Assembly (NCBI RefSeq): GCF_900086585.1
Contig: NZ_FLKM01000009.1
Coordinates: 310,001-374,000, forward strand
Direction: 5' to 3'
DNA from: Emergencia timonensis
Lineage (GTDB): Bacteria > Bacillota > Clostridia > Peptostreptococcales > Anaerovoracaceae
Length of the DNA: 64,000 nt
Shown here piece after piece: positions 43,548-51,696 of this stretch (position 1 is its first letter; each line of letters begins with the position of its first letter). The position numbers and the translations under genes were made by a program. The notes under the pieces are model-generated. The model ran no database searches. It had not been told where the DNA came from and saw nothing but the letters and a program-made list of their open reading frames with translations.

Positions 43548-44840
43548 TTATTTGCTGCGTTTCTTCTGCGGCAGCAGGATGCTGACGATGCCGCAGACTG
43601 CCATCAGATACGGATAGAACAAATACGGAATGATGGCGAAAGGCGTCAGTCCGCTGAGGGCGGCAGCTGTCAGCAGTTGTGCTCCGTATGGGATGATGCC
43701 TTGGAAGACCGAGGCAAACATGTCCAAAAGGGATGCGCTTCTGGACGGTTCAATGTCGTAGTCTTCGCTGATTTCCTTGGCGATCGGGCCTGCGATGACG
43801 ATAGCGACCGTGTTGTTTGCTGTTGCAGCGTCTACTAGAGAAATCAGCGCTGCTACGCCGAATTCCGCGCCTTTGTAGGTGTGTACGTGGTTATGTATCT
43901 TCTCCAAGATAAAGGCGAAGCCTCCGTTCTGCTTGACCAAAGCGCTGATTGACGCTACCAGGATGGAAATGACCGTGATGTCGTACATGTTGGTAACACC
44001 TGTGCCGATGGAAGTAAAGACTGCGGAAGGAGCCATGGCGCCAGTGGCAATTCCCACAATAACCGAAAGCACTGTGCCGCTGATCAAAACGATGAATACG
44101 TTGACGCCGATGATTGCAGTAATCAATACCAATAGATACGGAATGACCTGCAAAATGTTATAGTCTAAATCGTCTTCCATTTTGAATTTAGATCCGCGGG
44201 TGAGGAAAAAAAGGACGACGATGGTCACGATGGCCGCCGGCAGGACGATGAGGAAGTTCCGCTTGAACTTGTCCTTCATTTCACAGCCCTGAGTTCTGAC
44301 TGCCGCGATGGTAGTATCAGAAATCATGGATAGGTTGTCTCCGAACATGGCGCCGGAAACCACTGCGCCGACACAAATGGCCATGGCGAAACCGGTCTTT
44401 TCGCTGATGCCTACGGCGATAGGAACAAGTGCGGTGATGGTTCCAACCGAAGTTCCCATGGAGATGGAGATGAAGCAGCCGATGACGAAGAGTCCGATGA
44501 CGGCGATACTCGGCGGCAGCAGGGACAGGCCCAGGTTGACAGTGCTGTCTACGCCGCCGGCAGCAGAGACAGAGCCGGAAAAAGCGCCAGCAGCCAGGAA
44601 AATCAGACACATGGTGATGATGTTCTCATCTCCTACGCCTCTGGCGACGATTGAAAATTTTTCGTTAAATGATTTGCCGCGTGTTTGCATAAAGGCTACA
44701 ATCAGTGCGATGAGAAACCCTACTACCGCTGGCATGGTGTAGAAGTCTTTCAGTATAATTCCCGTTCCTAAAAAGAGAATCAGAAAGACTAAAATTGGAA
44801 GCAGGGCTAGTCCGTTAGGCTTGATGTTTGATTCGTTCAT
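43548..44840 (-). CDS. NhaC-family Na+/H+ antiporter-like transporter
   Basis: The 430-residue protein is a shorter NhaC/DcuC-like transporter with about 11 helices. GTSVGTITALVPIAVGISEKTGFAM, GAMFGDNLSMISDTTIAAVRTQGCEMKDKF and DAATANNTVAIVIAGPIAKEISEDY are the family hallmarks. It is not closely similar to the antiporter at 18856. The substrate may be Na+/H+ or an organic compound. It is monocistronic between two terminators. Confidence 0.88.
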   Translation of the reverse strand: MNESNIKPNGLALLPILVFLILFLGTGIILKDFYTMPAVVGFLIALIVAFMQTRGKSFNEKFSIVARGVGDENIITMCLIFLAAGAFSGSVSAAGGVDSTVNLGLSLLPPSIAVIGLFVIGCFISISMGTSVGTITALVPIAVGISEKTGFAMAICVGAVVSGAMFGDNLSMISDTTIAAVRTQGCEMKDKFKRNFLIVLPAAIVTIVVLFFLTRGSKFKMEDDLDYNILQVIPYLLVLITAIIGVNVFIVLISGTVLSVIVGIATGAMAPSAVFTSIGTGVTNMYDITVISILVASISALVKQNGGFAFILEKIHNHVHTYKGAEFGVAALISLVDAATANNTVAIVIAGPIAKEISEDYDIEPSRSASLLDMFASVFQGIIPYGAQLLTAAALSGLTPFAIIPYLFYPYLMAVCGIVSILLPQKKRSK

Positions 44841-44866
44841 TTGACTTTCTCCTTAATTTACTAAAA

Positions 44867-44896
44867 AAGCTCGGCCTTTGTGAACAAAGGTCGAGC
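44867..44896 (-). terminator. Terminator of the PHP gene (minus strand)
   Basis: GCTCGGCCTTTG pairs with CAAAGGTCGAGC around TGAA, with a T run on the minus strand. Confidence 0.85.
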
Positions 44897-44935
44897 CAAA
44901 TACTATCGCTTTGCAAGTCATATTTTATCAAAATA

Positions 44936-45715
44936 TTAACTGTGGTGCAAGGCTAATTTCTTGATTCTGTGCTGTCTATAAGGGGAATAGATGAATCCCA
45001 GACCGCGATTATAGGCTTTGAATCCCCAAGTGGCAGCGAAAGAGTTTCTCTTTTTGTGTTTACGCAGAAATGTTCTTTCTATTCCGCCAAAGGCCGCGAT
45101 GCCTTCTTCCTGCACACACTCGATCAAATCGTTGTTACAGGTGATATCGCGGTCAAACTCGGTAAAGGCCATTCCTACATATTCTTCTTTGTGAGAATCA
45201 GAGCCGCCGAAACACTGCTTGCCGTATTTTTTTGCCAGCAGCTGGGCAACCTGATTTGCATGGACGGTTTCACAAGTATTGAAGCCTTCCAAAAAATCAA
45301 ACTTTCTGACTAACTGCGGGTTCTTGCGCATTTTGTTAAAAAACATGGCGCTGGAACTGCGGGCGCCAAATGGATGGGCCGGACCGAGAATTCCGCCAAA
45401 GTGATGTACAATTCGCTCCAGCATCTCTACGGACATGCCGCGGATCTGCAGGACTCTGAGACAGAGCTCGTCGGGCATGATGACGAGAAAATGTCCGGCG
45501 TCTTTCGTATCGTACTCAACACCCATCAGTACGACAAAATCATCAGGCATCTCGGCCTTGTTCTGCTGCCAATACCTATATCCTTTATATGAATCATGGT
45601 CTGTGACCAGCATGCCATCAAAGCCTTTTTCCTGCAGCAGCTCAATATACCTTTCGATGGAAATTTTCGAATCGATTGAGCCAGCCTTTGTATGGCAGTG
45701 CATATCAAATTTCAT
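44936..45715 (-). CDS. PHP-domain phosphoesterase
   Basis: The 259-residue protein starts with the PHP metal motifs MHCHTKAGSID (His-x-His) and LVTDHDSYKG. LGPAHPFGARSS and GGSDSHKEEYVGM supply the other ligands. Free-standing PHP proteins hydrolyse phosphoesters such as histidinol phosphate, pAp or short nucleotides; the substrate here is unknown. Its promoter lies between it and the divergent PucR-type regulator. Confidence 0.88.
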   Translation of the reverse strand: MKFDMHCHTKAGSIDSKISIERYIELLQEKGFDGMLVTDHDSYKGYRYWQQNKAEMPDDFVVLMGVEYDTKDAGHFLVIMPDELCLRVLQIRGMSVEMLERIVHHFGGILGPAHPFGARSSSAMFFNKMRKNPQLVRKFDFLEGFNTCETVHANQVAQLLAKKYGKQCFGGSDSHKEEYVGMAFTEFDRDITCNNDLIECVQEEGIAAFGGIERTFLRKHKKRNSFAATWGFKAYNRGLGFIYSPYRQHRIKKLALHHS

Positions 45716-45819
45716 ATTTATATCACTTCCTTCTTGAATATAGTTTACACCTGTATTAGACTTTATACAAGTTAAGAATTAATGAAAATTATAGTAATTA
45801 TTTGTGAATGAGGTAAAAA

Positions 45820-46971
45820 ATGTTTGTATCTTTAAAAGAAATTTTGAAAAATGCAATGTTTGACGAATCGAAAGTTTTGGCAGGCAGCAGAGGTCTGAAC
45901 AAAAAGATTAAAAGAATCTCTGTCTTCGACTGTCCCTGCAACAAAAACCTTGTCGACAGAGATATCATAGCAGAAGGGGATGTGTTTATTACCTGTCTCG
46001 ACCAGTTTAAGTACGAGACGGAGAATATTTACGAGTATTTAGATACTTTGATTAAAACGGAGTGTTCTGGTCTCTTTGTGGTAACGGACGATATGCTTTA
46101 CGTTTTGTCAGACGATATTCTACAATCCTGCGATCAGAATAATTTTCCGATTGTTTTGATTCCAGAAGATATTCCCTATGCGGCAATCATAGACACCGTT
46201 AATAAGTATATTTCTATCGATAATTTAAATGCCATTAACACCTTGAAAATTGAAAAAATAATGTATGGAAATGTCCTTGCCAGCGAGAAGATGGAGATTC
46301 TCTACAGTATTAATCCCAACATGAAAAAATTTCTGCGCGTCATCGAGGTGGAAGGAGACTTCAACTCAGATATTGCTCAAGTTGAACTTCATTTTTATTA
46401 TCTCAAACAGAAGAACGACATCTATGTGCGGAGCAATAATCAGCAAATTTTTATTTTAAGTGATGAAGACGAGAAGTCATTGCGCCGGCGTTCGGATGTT
46501 GCCTCTATCCGCATCAAAGAATTTGTCAGTAAACCTGTCATGGGCTACAGCCGGATCTACAACCGAAAAGATATCGGCAAAGCTTTAGAAGAAGCCAAGA
46601 GAGCTTTGGAGACGGCGAAAACTATGAACATGTCATCGCAGAACTACGATCCCCTTTCTGTATTGCAGCTGCTTTTGACTGTCAAGGATACACAGGAAGC
46701 CCACGACTTTTACAGAGCCTATGTGGATGCCATCAGACAAAAGGCTTCCGTGGAAAATTTAAAAGAGATATTGATGACCATGGAGTCTTATGTGGCCCAT
46801 TCAGGCAACTTTCAGGCAGCCGCTCGTGAAATGAATCAGCATGAAAACACGATTCGCTATCGAGTGAACAAAGTAAAGTCCGCCCTCGGCATGGAGAACG
46901 ATAACGTTAAATTTCATGAAACCGTGGCAGTAGCAGTAAAACTGCGGACGCTGATTAACGAAAAACTGTGA
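45820..46971 (+). CDS. PucR-type transcriptional regulator
   Basis: The 383-residue protein has an N-terminal PucR-like sensory domain (LKEILKNAMFDESKVLAGSRGLNKKIKRISVFDCP), a GGDEF-derived middle part and the C-terminal PucR helix-turn-helix (YVAHSGNFQAAAREMNQHENTIRYRVNKVKSALG). Such regulators control purine and other nitrogen-compound catabolism. The downstream NCS1-type permease (gap 101 bases) makes a regulator-transporter pair, so it probably senses the permease substrate or a product of it. Confidence 0.88.
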   Translation: MFVSLKEILKNAMFDESKVLAGSRGLNKKIKRISVFDCPCNKNLVDRDIIAEGDVFITCLDQFKYETENIYEYLDTLIKTECSGLFVVTDDMLYVLSDDILQSCDQNNFPIVLIPEDIPYAAIIDTVNKYISIDNLNAINTLKIEKIMYGNVLASEKMEILYSINPNMKKFLRVIEVEGDFNSDIAQVELHFYYLKQKNDIYVRSNNQQIFILSDEDEKSLRRRSDVASIRIKEFVSKPVMGYSRIYNRKDIGKALEEAKRALETAKTMNMSSQNYDPLSVLQLLLTVKDTQEAHDFYRAYVDAIRQKASVENLKEILMTMESYVAHSGNFQAAAREMNQHENTIRYRVNKVKSALGMENDNVKFHETVAVAVKLRTLINEKL

Positions 46972-47072
46972 TTGAAATAATTTTAAAAAAACTATTGTTA
47001 TTTTAAAATTATAATAAAGTGGTTTCCTTCGAAAATTTGTATAATTTAGAAAAATCACATTGGAGGAGACCT

Positions 47073-48356
47073 ATGGACGAGAAGAAAAAAAAAGGCAGCA
47101 ATATAGAGACGACGACTCTTGAGAAAGTGCCTATGGAAGAGCGAAAAAATTGGATCGACGTCGCACTGATTCAGGCCGGCATCATGATTTGTGTACCAAG
47201 CCTGCTGCTTGGAGGCATTCTGGCAGAAAGCATGTCACTGACAAATGCCATTCTTTCTGGTGTTGTTGGCTACTTAATTGTCATCGTGCTGTTCTGTCTG
47301 ATGGGCATCATGGGAAGCGATCTGGGTGTGCCTACCTGCGTAACGGCTATCGGCGGCTTTGGCAAAAAAGGAGCAAGGTTCATCATCAGTACACTGATCT
47401 TTATCTCTATGATCGGCTGGTTCGCTGTGCAGACCAGCGTCTGCGGAGATGCGTTTTCTAACTTGATTGATCAGTTTTTCCATATCAGTGTATCCCCGGT
47501 TATATCCATGGTTATTTGGGGGCTGATTATGCTGGTTACGGCAGTTTACGGCATTAATGCACTGGACAAGCTGAACAAAGTAGCAGTACCGGCGCTGTTC
47601 ATCGTAACCATCGTAGGCTGCATCATGGCGCTCAATAAATATGGAACGCAGCAGTTATCCGTCAATCCGGCGGTTCCATCCATGTCTTTCATTGATGGAA
47701 TCGTATTAACCGTCAGCTTTATGGCGGCTGGATGCCTTGCGGCTTCTGATATCACCAGATATCAGAGAACGAGAAAAGACACGATCATCTCAAGTTCGCT
47801 GGGCGTAGCGCCTGCAGGTGTTTTGATGGTTGTTCTGGGTGCAATCATGACTAGAGTCGCACAGCAGTACGATATCACTTTGGTGTTCTGCGAAATTGGA
47901 ATTCCAATTCTCGGTATGCTGGTACTGATTTCGGCAACCTGGACCACCAATACGACCAATGCCTATTCTGGCGGCATCAATGCCGTTCTGATGTTTAACC
48001 TGGCTGAGAATAAGAGAGCGGCAGCGACTATGGTCGCTGGACTCATCGGCACTGTCTGCGCGGTGTTCGGCCTGGCAGATCATTTTGAGGACTTTTTATA
48101 CATATTAGGCGATGCGCTGCTGCCGACCATGGGCGTTATCCTGGCCGATTATTGGATTATCGGCAGGGGTAAGCCGGAAAACTACAGGATGCCCGACGGT
48201 TTCAACTGGATTGGCATCATATCGTGGCTCTGTGGTTATGCGGTCATCAAATTAATTCCTTACGGCGTACCTTTCGCACAAGGCATCATCACAGCTGCGG
48301 CATTATATGTTATCTTAGCGAAGATGATTAAAAGACCGCAGGATAAACTGAATTGA
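47073..48356 (+). CDS. NCS1-family permease (cytosine/purine permease-like)
   Basis: The ATG at 47073 follows TGGAGGAGACCT; the frame is open further upstream without a ribosome site. The 427-residue protein has about 12 helices and CodB-like features: RKNWIDVALIQAGIMICVPSLLLGG at the start, SMTNAILSGVVGYLIV-like segments, MAAGCLAASDITRYQRTRKD near residue 235 and TNTTNAYSGGINAV near 295. The likely cargo is a nucleobase or a related nitrogen compound. A terminator and array C follow. Confidence 0.88.
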   Translation: MDEKKKKGSNIETTTLEKVPMEERKNWIDVALIQAGIMICVPSLLLGGILAESMSLTNAILSGVVGYLIVIVLFCLMGIMGSDLGVPTCVTAIGGFGKKGARFIISTLIFISMIGWFAVQTSVCGDAFSNLIDQFFHISVSPVISMVIWGLIMLVTAVYGINALDKLNKVAVPALFIVTIVGCIMALNKYGTQQLSVNPAVPSMSFIDGIVLTVSFMAAGCLAASDITRYQRTRKDTIISSSLGVAPAGVLMVVLGAIMTRVAQQYDITLVFCEIGIPILGMLVLISATWTTNTTNAYSGGINAVLMFNLAENKRAAATMVAGLIGTVCAVFGLADHFEDFLYILGDALLPTMGVILADYWIIGRGKPENYRMPDGFNWIGIISWLCGYAVIKLIPYGVPFAQGIITAAALYVILAKMIKRPQDKLN

Positions 48357-48375
48357 TTCTGGAATTTTACTTTAG

Positions 48376-48403
48376 AAGCGGGGGCTGCTAGCTCCCGCTT
48401 TTT
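48376..48403 (+). terminator. Terminator after the NCS1 permease
   Basis: AGCGGG/CCCGCT and GCT/AGC stem with a TTTTT tail. Confidence 0.8.
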
Positions 48404-48427
48404 GTGTACGCCTGAGGAGGGACATCA

Positions 48428-48731
48428 GTTACGCAAAAATGGTACAAATGCATGAAAAAGTTAATCAGGAATGATGCGGAGGAGAAGAAATGCGTAACAG
48501 GGCACCCGCAGGAGGACATCAGTTACGCAAAAATGGCGCAAATGCATGAAAAAGTTAATCAGGAATGATGCGGAGGAGAAGAAATGCGTAACAGGGCACC
48601 CGCAGGAGGATGTCAGTTACGCAAAAATGGCGCAAATGCATGAAAAAGTTAATCAGGAATGATGCGGAGGAGAAGAAATGCGTAACAGGGTACCCGCAGG
48701 AAGATGTCGGTTACGCAAAAATGGCCTGGCA
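48428..48731 (+). repeat. Phased tandem repeat array C (three units and a truncated fourth, period 94 bp)
   Basis: Complete units start at 48428, 48522 and 48616, each with GTTACGCA, GTTAATCA 32 bp later and TGCGTAAC 63 bp from the unit start (48491, 48585, 48679). A fourth unit has only its first GTTACGCA (48710-48717) and a short run of shared spacer. Steps between motifs are 32, 31 and 31 bp throughout. Spacers are almost identical within the array and differ from arrays A and B. It fills the gap between the permease terminator and the DUF3793 promoter. Confidence 0.92.
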
Positions 48732-48755
48732 GTCCTTCTTTTACCAAAAAAGACA

Positions 48756-48799
48756 TTGACAAAAGAGGGTGATGATAGTATAGTTAGTTTAAGCTAACT
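48756..48799 (+). promoter_or_regulatory. Promoter with overlapping DtxR-like dyad (operator copy 1)
   Basis: TTGACA (48756-48761), 17-bp spacer, TATAGT (48779-48784). AGTTAG-N6-CTAACT (48782-48799) overlaps the -10 box and start site, the classical place for a repressor. The outer TTAG/CTAA halves resemble DtxR/IdeR iron boxes. Confidence 0.65.
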
Positions 48800-48849
48800 A
48801 AGTGTGGCGGATTATAGATTCTCCTTAAGTGATTTTAATTAACAAATGT

Positions 48850-48915
48850 GTAGTCTTTGGGCGGGCATACCGTATGCCCGCCTCCTATGGACTACGAAGT
48901 TAGCATCGACTAACT
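48850..48915 (+). promoter_or_regulatory. Leader hairpin and operator copy 2
   Basis: GTAGTC (48850-48855) pairs with GACTAC (48890-48895), enclosing GGCGGGCATAC/GTATGCCCGCC; there is no T run. Immediately after it is a second AGTTAG-N6-CTAACT (48898-48915), 116 bp from copy 1 and just before the ribosome site. The two copies could hold a repressor loop or, in RNA, pair with each other. Confidence 0.5.
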
Positions 48916-48936
48916 AAGGGAGAGAAAGGCGGAATT

Positions 48937-49485
48937 GTGGAAAACTATTTGATTGAGCATTGCGCTCCGACTTTGGCGTCATTGAAAACGGCCAATTTAT
49001 TTAACTATATGTATGATTCAGATGCACAATTGTATGCGTACATCGATGAGCTGAACCAAAACCTGCGGGAAAAAGGAGTTTCTGTTGCAGTATTGAGAAA
49101 ATACGACCATAGTGCGCTGATTTACGTCTATCGGGAAAAAAAGCTGCGGGCAGATCTAGCGCAGAAGGGGGTCCACACTTTTCTCAGATACTTTGGTTAC
49201 GAAGGATTCTCAGCTGACGAGGCGATTGCCGTGCTGCAGACCCGCTTTGGAAAAGAAGGAGAGTTTCCCCACGAGATTGGTATTTTCTTAGGTTATCCTT
49301 TAGGCGATGTGATTGGATTTATCGAAAATGCAGGCAGAAACAGCAAGTGCAGCGGTTGTTGGAAAGTGTACTGCAATGAATGTGAAGCGGTTCGATTATT
49401 TGCTAAATTTGATAAGTGTAAAGAAGTTTATAAACGTCTTTTTTATCAGGGAAAGACGATTGGGCAGCTTACAGTTGCTATATAG
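48937..49485 (+). CDS. DUF3793-family protein
   Basis: A GTG start after AGAGAAAGGCGG gives 182 residues. Landmarks are IEHCAPTLASLKTANLF at the N-terminus, LRKYDHSALIYVYREKKL, FPHEIGIFLGYPLGDVIGFIEN and a Cys-rich KCSGCWKVYCNECEA segment near residue 128. DUF3793 proteins are common in Clostridia next to flavodoxin and iron-uptake genes; their activity is unknown. The flavodoxin 24 bases downstream and the DtxR-like operators suggest an iron-limitation response. Confidence 0.82.
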   Translation: MENYLIEHCAPTLASLKTANLFNYMYDSDAQLYAYIDELNQNLREKGVSVAVLRKYDHSALIYVYREKKLRADLAQKGVHTFLRYFGYEGFSADEAIAVLQTRFGKEGEFPHEIGIFLGYPLGDVIGFIENAGRNSKCSGCWKVYCNECEAVRLFAKFDKCKEVYKRLFYQGKTIGQLTVAI

Positions 49486-49509
49486 AATGAAAGAAAAGAG
49501 GTATGAATC

Positions 49510-49932
49510 ATGAGTAAAATTGCAGTTGTATATTGGAGTGGGACTGGTAATACAGAACAGATGGCGCAGCAGGTCGCGGCGGGGGCGAAAGGCGGCGGAG
49601 GAGATGTCACCAGCTTTCAAGCGGCAGAGTTTTCTGCAGATCTGATGGATCAATACGATGCAGTTGCTTTTGGCTGCCCGTCCATGGGTGCGGAGGAACT
49701 GGAAGAAGATGAATTTGCGCCGATGTTCGAACAGTGCGAAAAAAAGCTCAAGGGTAAGAAAATAGGGTTGTTTGGCTCCTACGGCTGGGGAGACGGCGAA
49801 TGGATGCGCTGCTGGGAAGACCGCTGTATCGATGACGAAGCTGTCATCGCCCATGAATGTGTCATCTGCAACGAAGCGCCTGACGACGAGGCACAGCAGG
49901 CCTGCAAAGATCTGGGAAAGTCACTCATATAA
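49510..49932 (+). CDS. Flavodoxin
   Basis: A 140-residue short-chain flavodoxin: FMN phosphate loop WSGTGNTEQMA (about 10-20), CPSMGAEELEEDEF near 57-70 and LFGSYGWGDGEWM near 87-99, where the isoalloxazine is held. It can replace ferredoxin as a low-potential carrier when iron is short, which fits the upstream operators. Its terminator (see the IS element) has been interrupted by a transposon. Confidence 0.95.
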   Translation: MSKIAVVYWSGTGNTEQMAQQVAAGAKGGGGDVTSFQAAEFSADLMDQYDAVAFGCPSMGAEELEEDEFAPMFEQCEKKLKGKKIGLFGSYGWGDGEWMRCWEDRCIDDEAVIAHECVICNEAPDDEAQQACKDLGKSLI

Positions 49933-49973
49933 ACATATTTGCGCGTAGGCATGATAAAGCCACCAGTTCAACT

Positions 49974-51634
49974 GTAATGTCATTAAGTTAAATATCTTTA
50001 AAGAAAGAAGCGAACACAAATATAGGGGGGAGACAGGATTTTACACTACCCTCTATGTTTTATCTGTTTTTTTGTATGGCAAACAGGCAGAAGCTTAATC
50101 TGCCTCATTTCCTGTACCATAATACAGATTTTATGATATCCTATAGACGAATTGTATCCGGGCCTTAGTTCTCGGCTTGCGTGAATAGCTCCTGTTTGGC
50201 CGAACAGGTGTTATCATCCTACGCAGTAATGTTTCAGCATCTGGCGGTGAGACATCCTTGAGCAAAAGGCTCCGTGCTATGTTTACGGCAGCTGAAAACC
50301 GAACCTTGTATTCATATTTTCTCTTCTTTGACGGGACCTGCACACAGCCGGCAATGATCTGCGTCAGGTTATACATGATAAGGTTCGCATATATTTCCTG
50401 TGTCACAAAATCACTTTTCCTTGAATGGAATTTCAGCATGCCCACTATGTATTTCAAATCCCTAAAGGAAGTCTCTATCCCCCACCTCAAAGCATAAAGC
50501 TTTCTCAATTCTTCTGCGGGAAAATCTGATGCAGGAAGGTTTGTAACCAGTAATTCATACAGCCCGTCACCGGTTTGTATCCTGACGACCCTGAAGTCCA
50601 AAGTAAAAAAACATACAGGATCGCCATGTTTATTTTTTGATGGAAGATAATCAAAACCCACACTGCCCGGAATATAGCGATAACGATTCCTGTCCTTAAG
50701 CAGTTCTTTGGTTTCCCTGTTCTTTCTTCTCGTAAGGGATAGATGGATCGGGAGGTCATATTCGTCACAATCTGGCAGTTGAAGCCCACTGGCGATACCA
50801 TAACGGCCCGGTTCTTTTATCCGCATGATATATTTCCAGCCACAAATTTGCAGATGTGCCATATTGTTGTAAGATTCATATCCCCGGTCGCAGATTGCAA
50901 TGGAATCTGCGTTTTGTGAGCGCTCAGCCATTTCGATCAGTGCCCTGTCCTCATTCTGGGTACGGTACTTCTGGATGACTGCATCGGTATAAATCCCCTG
51001 CAGGATATCCATCATTGCGTTCAGATGGAACTCGTTATGCGGCCGTTCGTTCTCGGTGCATTTCACATAGGAGTCCGGATCATCGGGATTGTTCGGGACC
51101 TGGACATGGCTTCCGTCAACAGCCATGAGGCGGTATCCTTTGTAGCGCAGATCCTGATCAAATGCGAGATTGCCCATGTGGAACAGTTTAGTAAAGGCGG
51201 TATGGGATATCTTGCTTCTTTGCTGGATGAAAGCAGAGGGCGAGGGGGAATCAGGCGAGTATTTCCCCATTCTGAGAAGTTCATTTGTAAGCGTGCTTCC
51301 GCCAAATGATAAAATTGAGCGTACAATGAATCCAAAGGAAATCTTCCTGTTTCGTGAAAAGTCCTTTTCAGGATGGATGCTGAACTTTTCTTTTGACTGC
51401 TCCAGACGGTTTATCAGGGAGTCAAATTTTGAAACTACATCTTTCGTGTTCATGGGCTCCTCCTTGTAAATAGGTTTGATGTGTCCTACTTACAAGGGCC
51501 ACTTTTATCCGCTAAAAAGGGAATACCTGATAAAAGTGGCCGCACAATTCCTTAATGATGTCAAGAAAAAACTTCGCATCATTAAAGATTGATACGAAGT
51601 TTTTGTTTAGGTTGTCTTAACTTAATGACATTAC
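49974..51634 (-). mobile_element. Complete IS4-family insertion sequence (1661 bp)
   Basis: Ends are the perfect 18-bp inverted repeats GTAATGTCATTAAGTTAA (49974-49991) and its complement (51617-51634). The 9-bp direct repeat AGTTCAACT flanks both sides (49965-49973 and 51635-51643), which is the target duplication. One transposase gene on the minus strand is intact. The 140 bases at the left and 160 at the right inside the element are non-coding, with a hairpin around 51572-51605. Confidence 0.93.
50131..51453 (-). CDS. IS4-family transposase
   Basis: The 440-residue protein carries the DDE residues of the IS4 family: first Asp in LMAVDGSHVQVP (about 110), second Asp in IAICDRGYESY (about 200), and the Y-x2-R-x3-E-x6-K signature in YALRWGIETSFRDLK (about 325-339). 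The N-terminus has KISFGFIVRSILSFGG, a usual IS4 feature. GAGGAGC is a good ribosome site before the ATG. The frame is undisturbed, so the element may be active. Confidence 0.95.
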   Translation of the reverse strand: MNTKDVVSKFDSLINRLEQSKEKFSIHPEKDFSRNRKISFGFIVRSILSFGGSTLTNELLRMGKYSPDSPSPSAFIQQRSKISHTAFTKLFHMGNLAFDQDLRYKGYRLMAVDGSHVQVPNNPDDPDSYVKCTENERPHNEFHLNAMMDILQGIYTDAVIQKYRTQNEDRALIEMAERSQNADSIAICDRGYESYNNMAHLQICGWKYIMRIKEPGRYGIASGLQLPDCDEYDLPIHLSLTRRKNRETKELLKDRNRYRYIPGSVGFDYLPSKNKHGDPVCFFTLDFRVVRIQTGDGLYELLVTNLPASDFPAEELRKLYALRWGIETSFRDLKYIVGMLKFHSRKSDFVTQEIYANLIMYNLTQIIAGCVQVPSKKRKYEYKVRFSAAVNIARSLLLKDVSPPDAETLLRRMITPVRPNRSYSRKPRTKARIQFVYRIS

Positions 51635-51696
51635 AGTTCAACTGGTGGTTTTAATTATGTAGGAAATATCGTCTGCAGAACGAATTTCCGTATGTT

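Noticed and set aside
6387..48731. CRISPR array
   Set aside because: The short motif recurs regularly, but the intervening sequences are themselves repeated within each array, the motif alternates orientation, and no cas genes are present.
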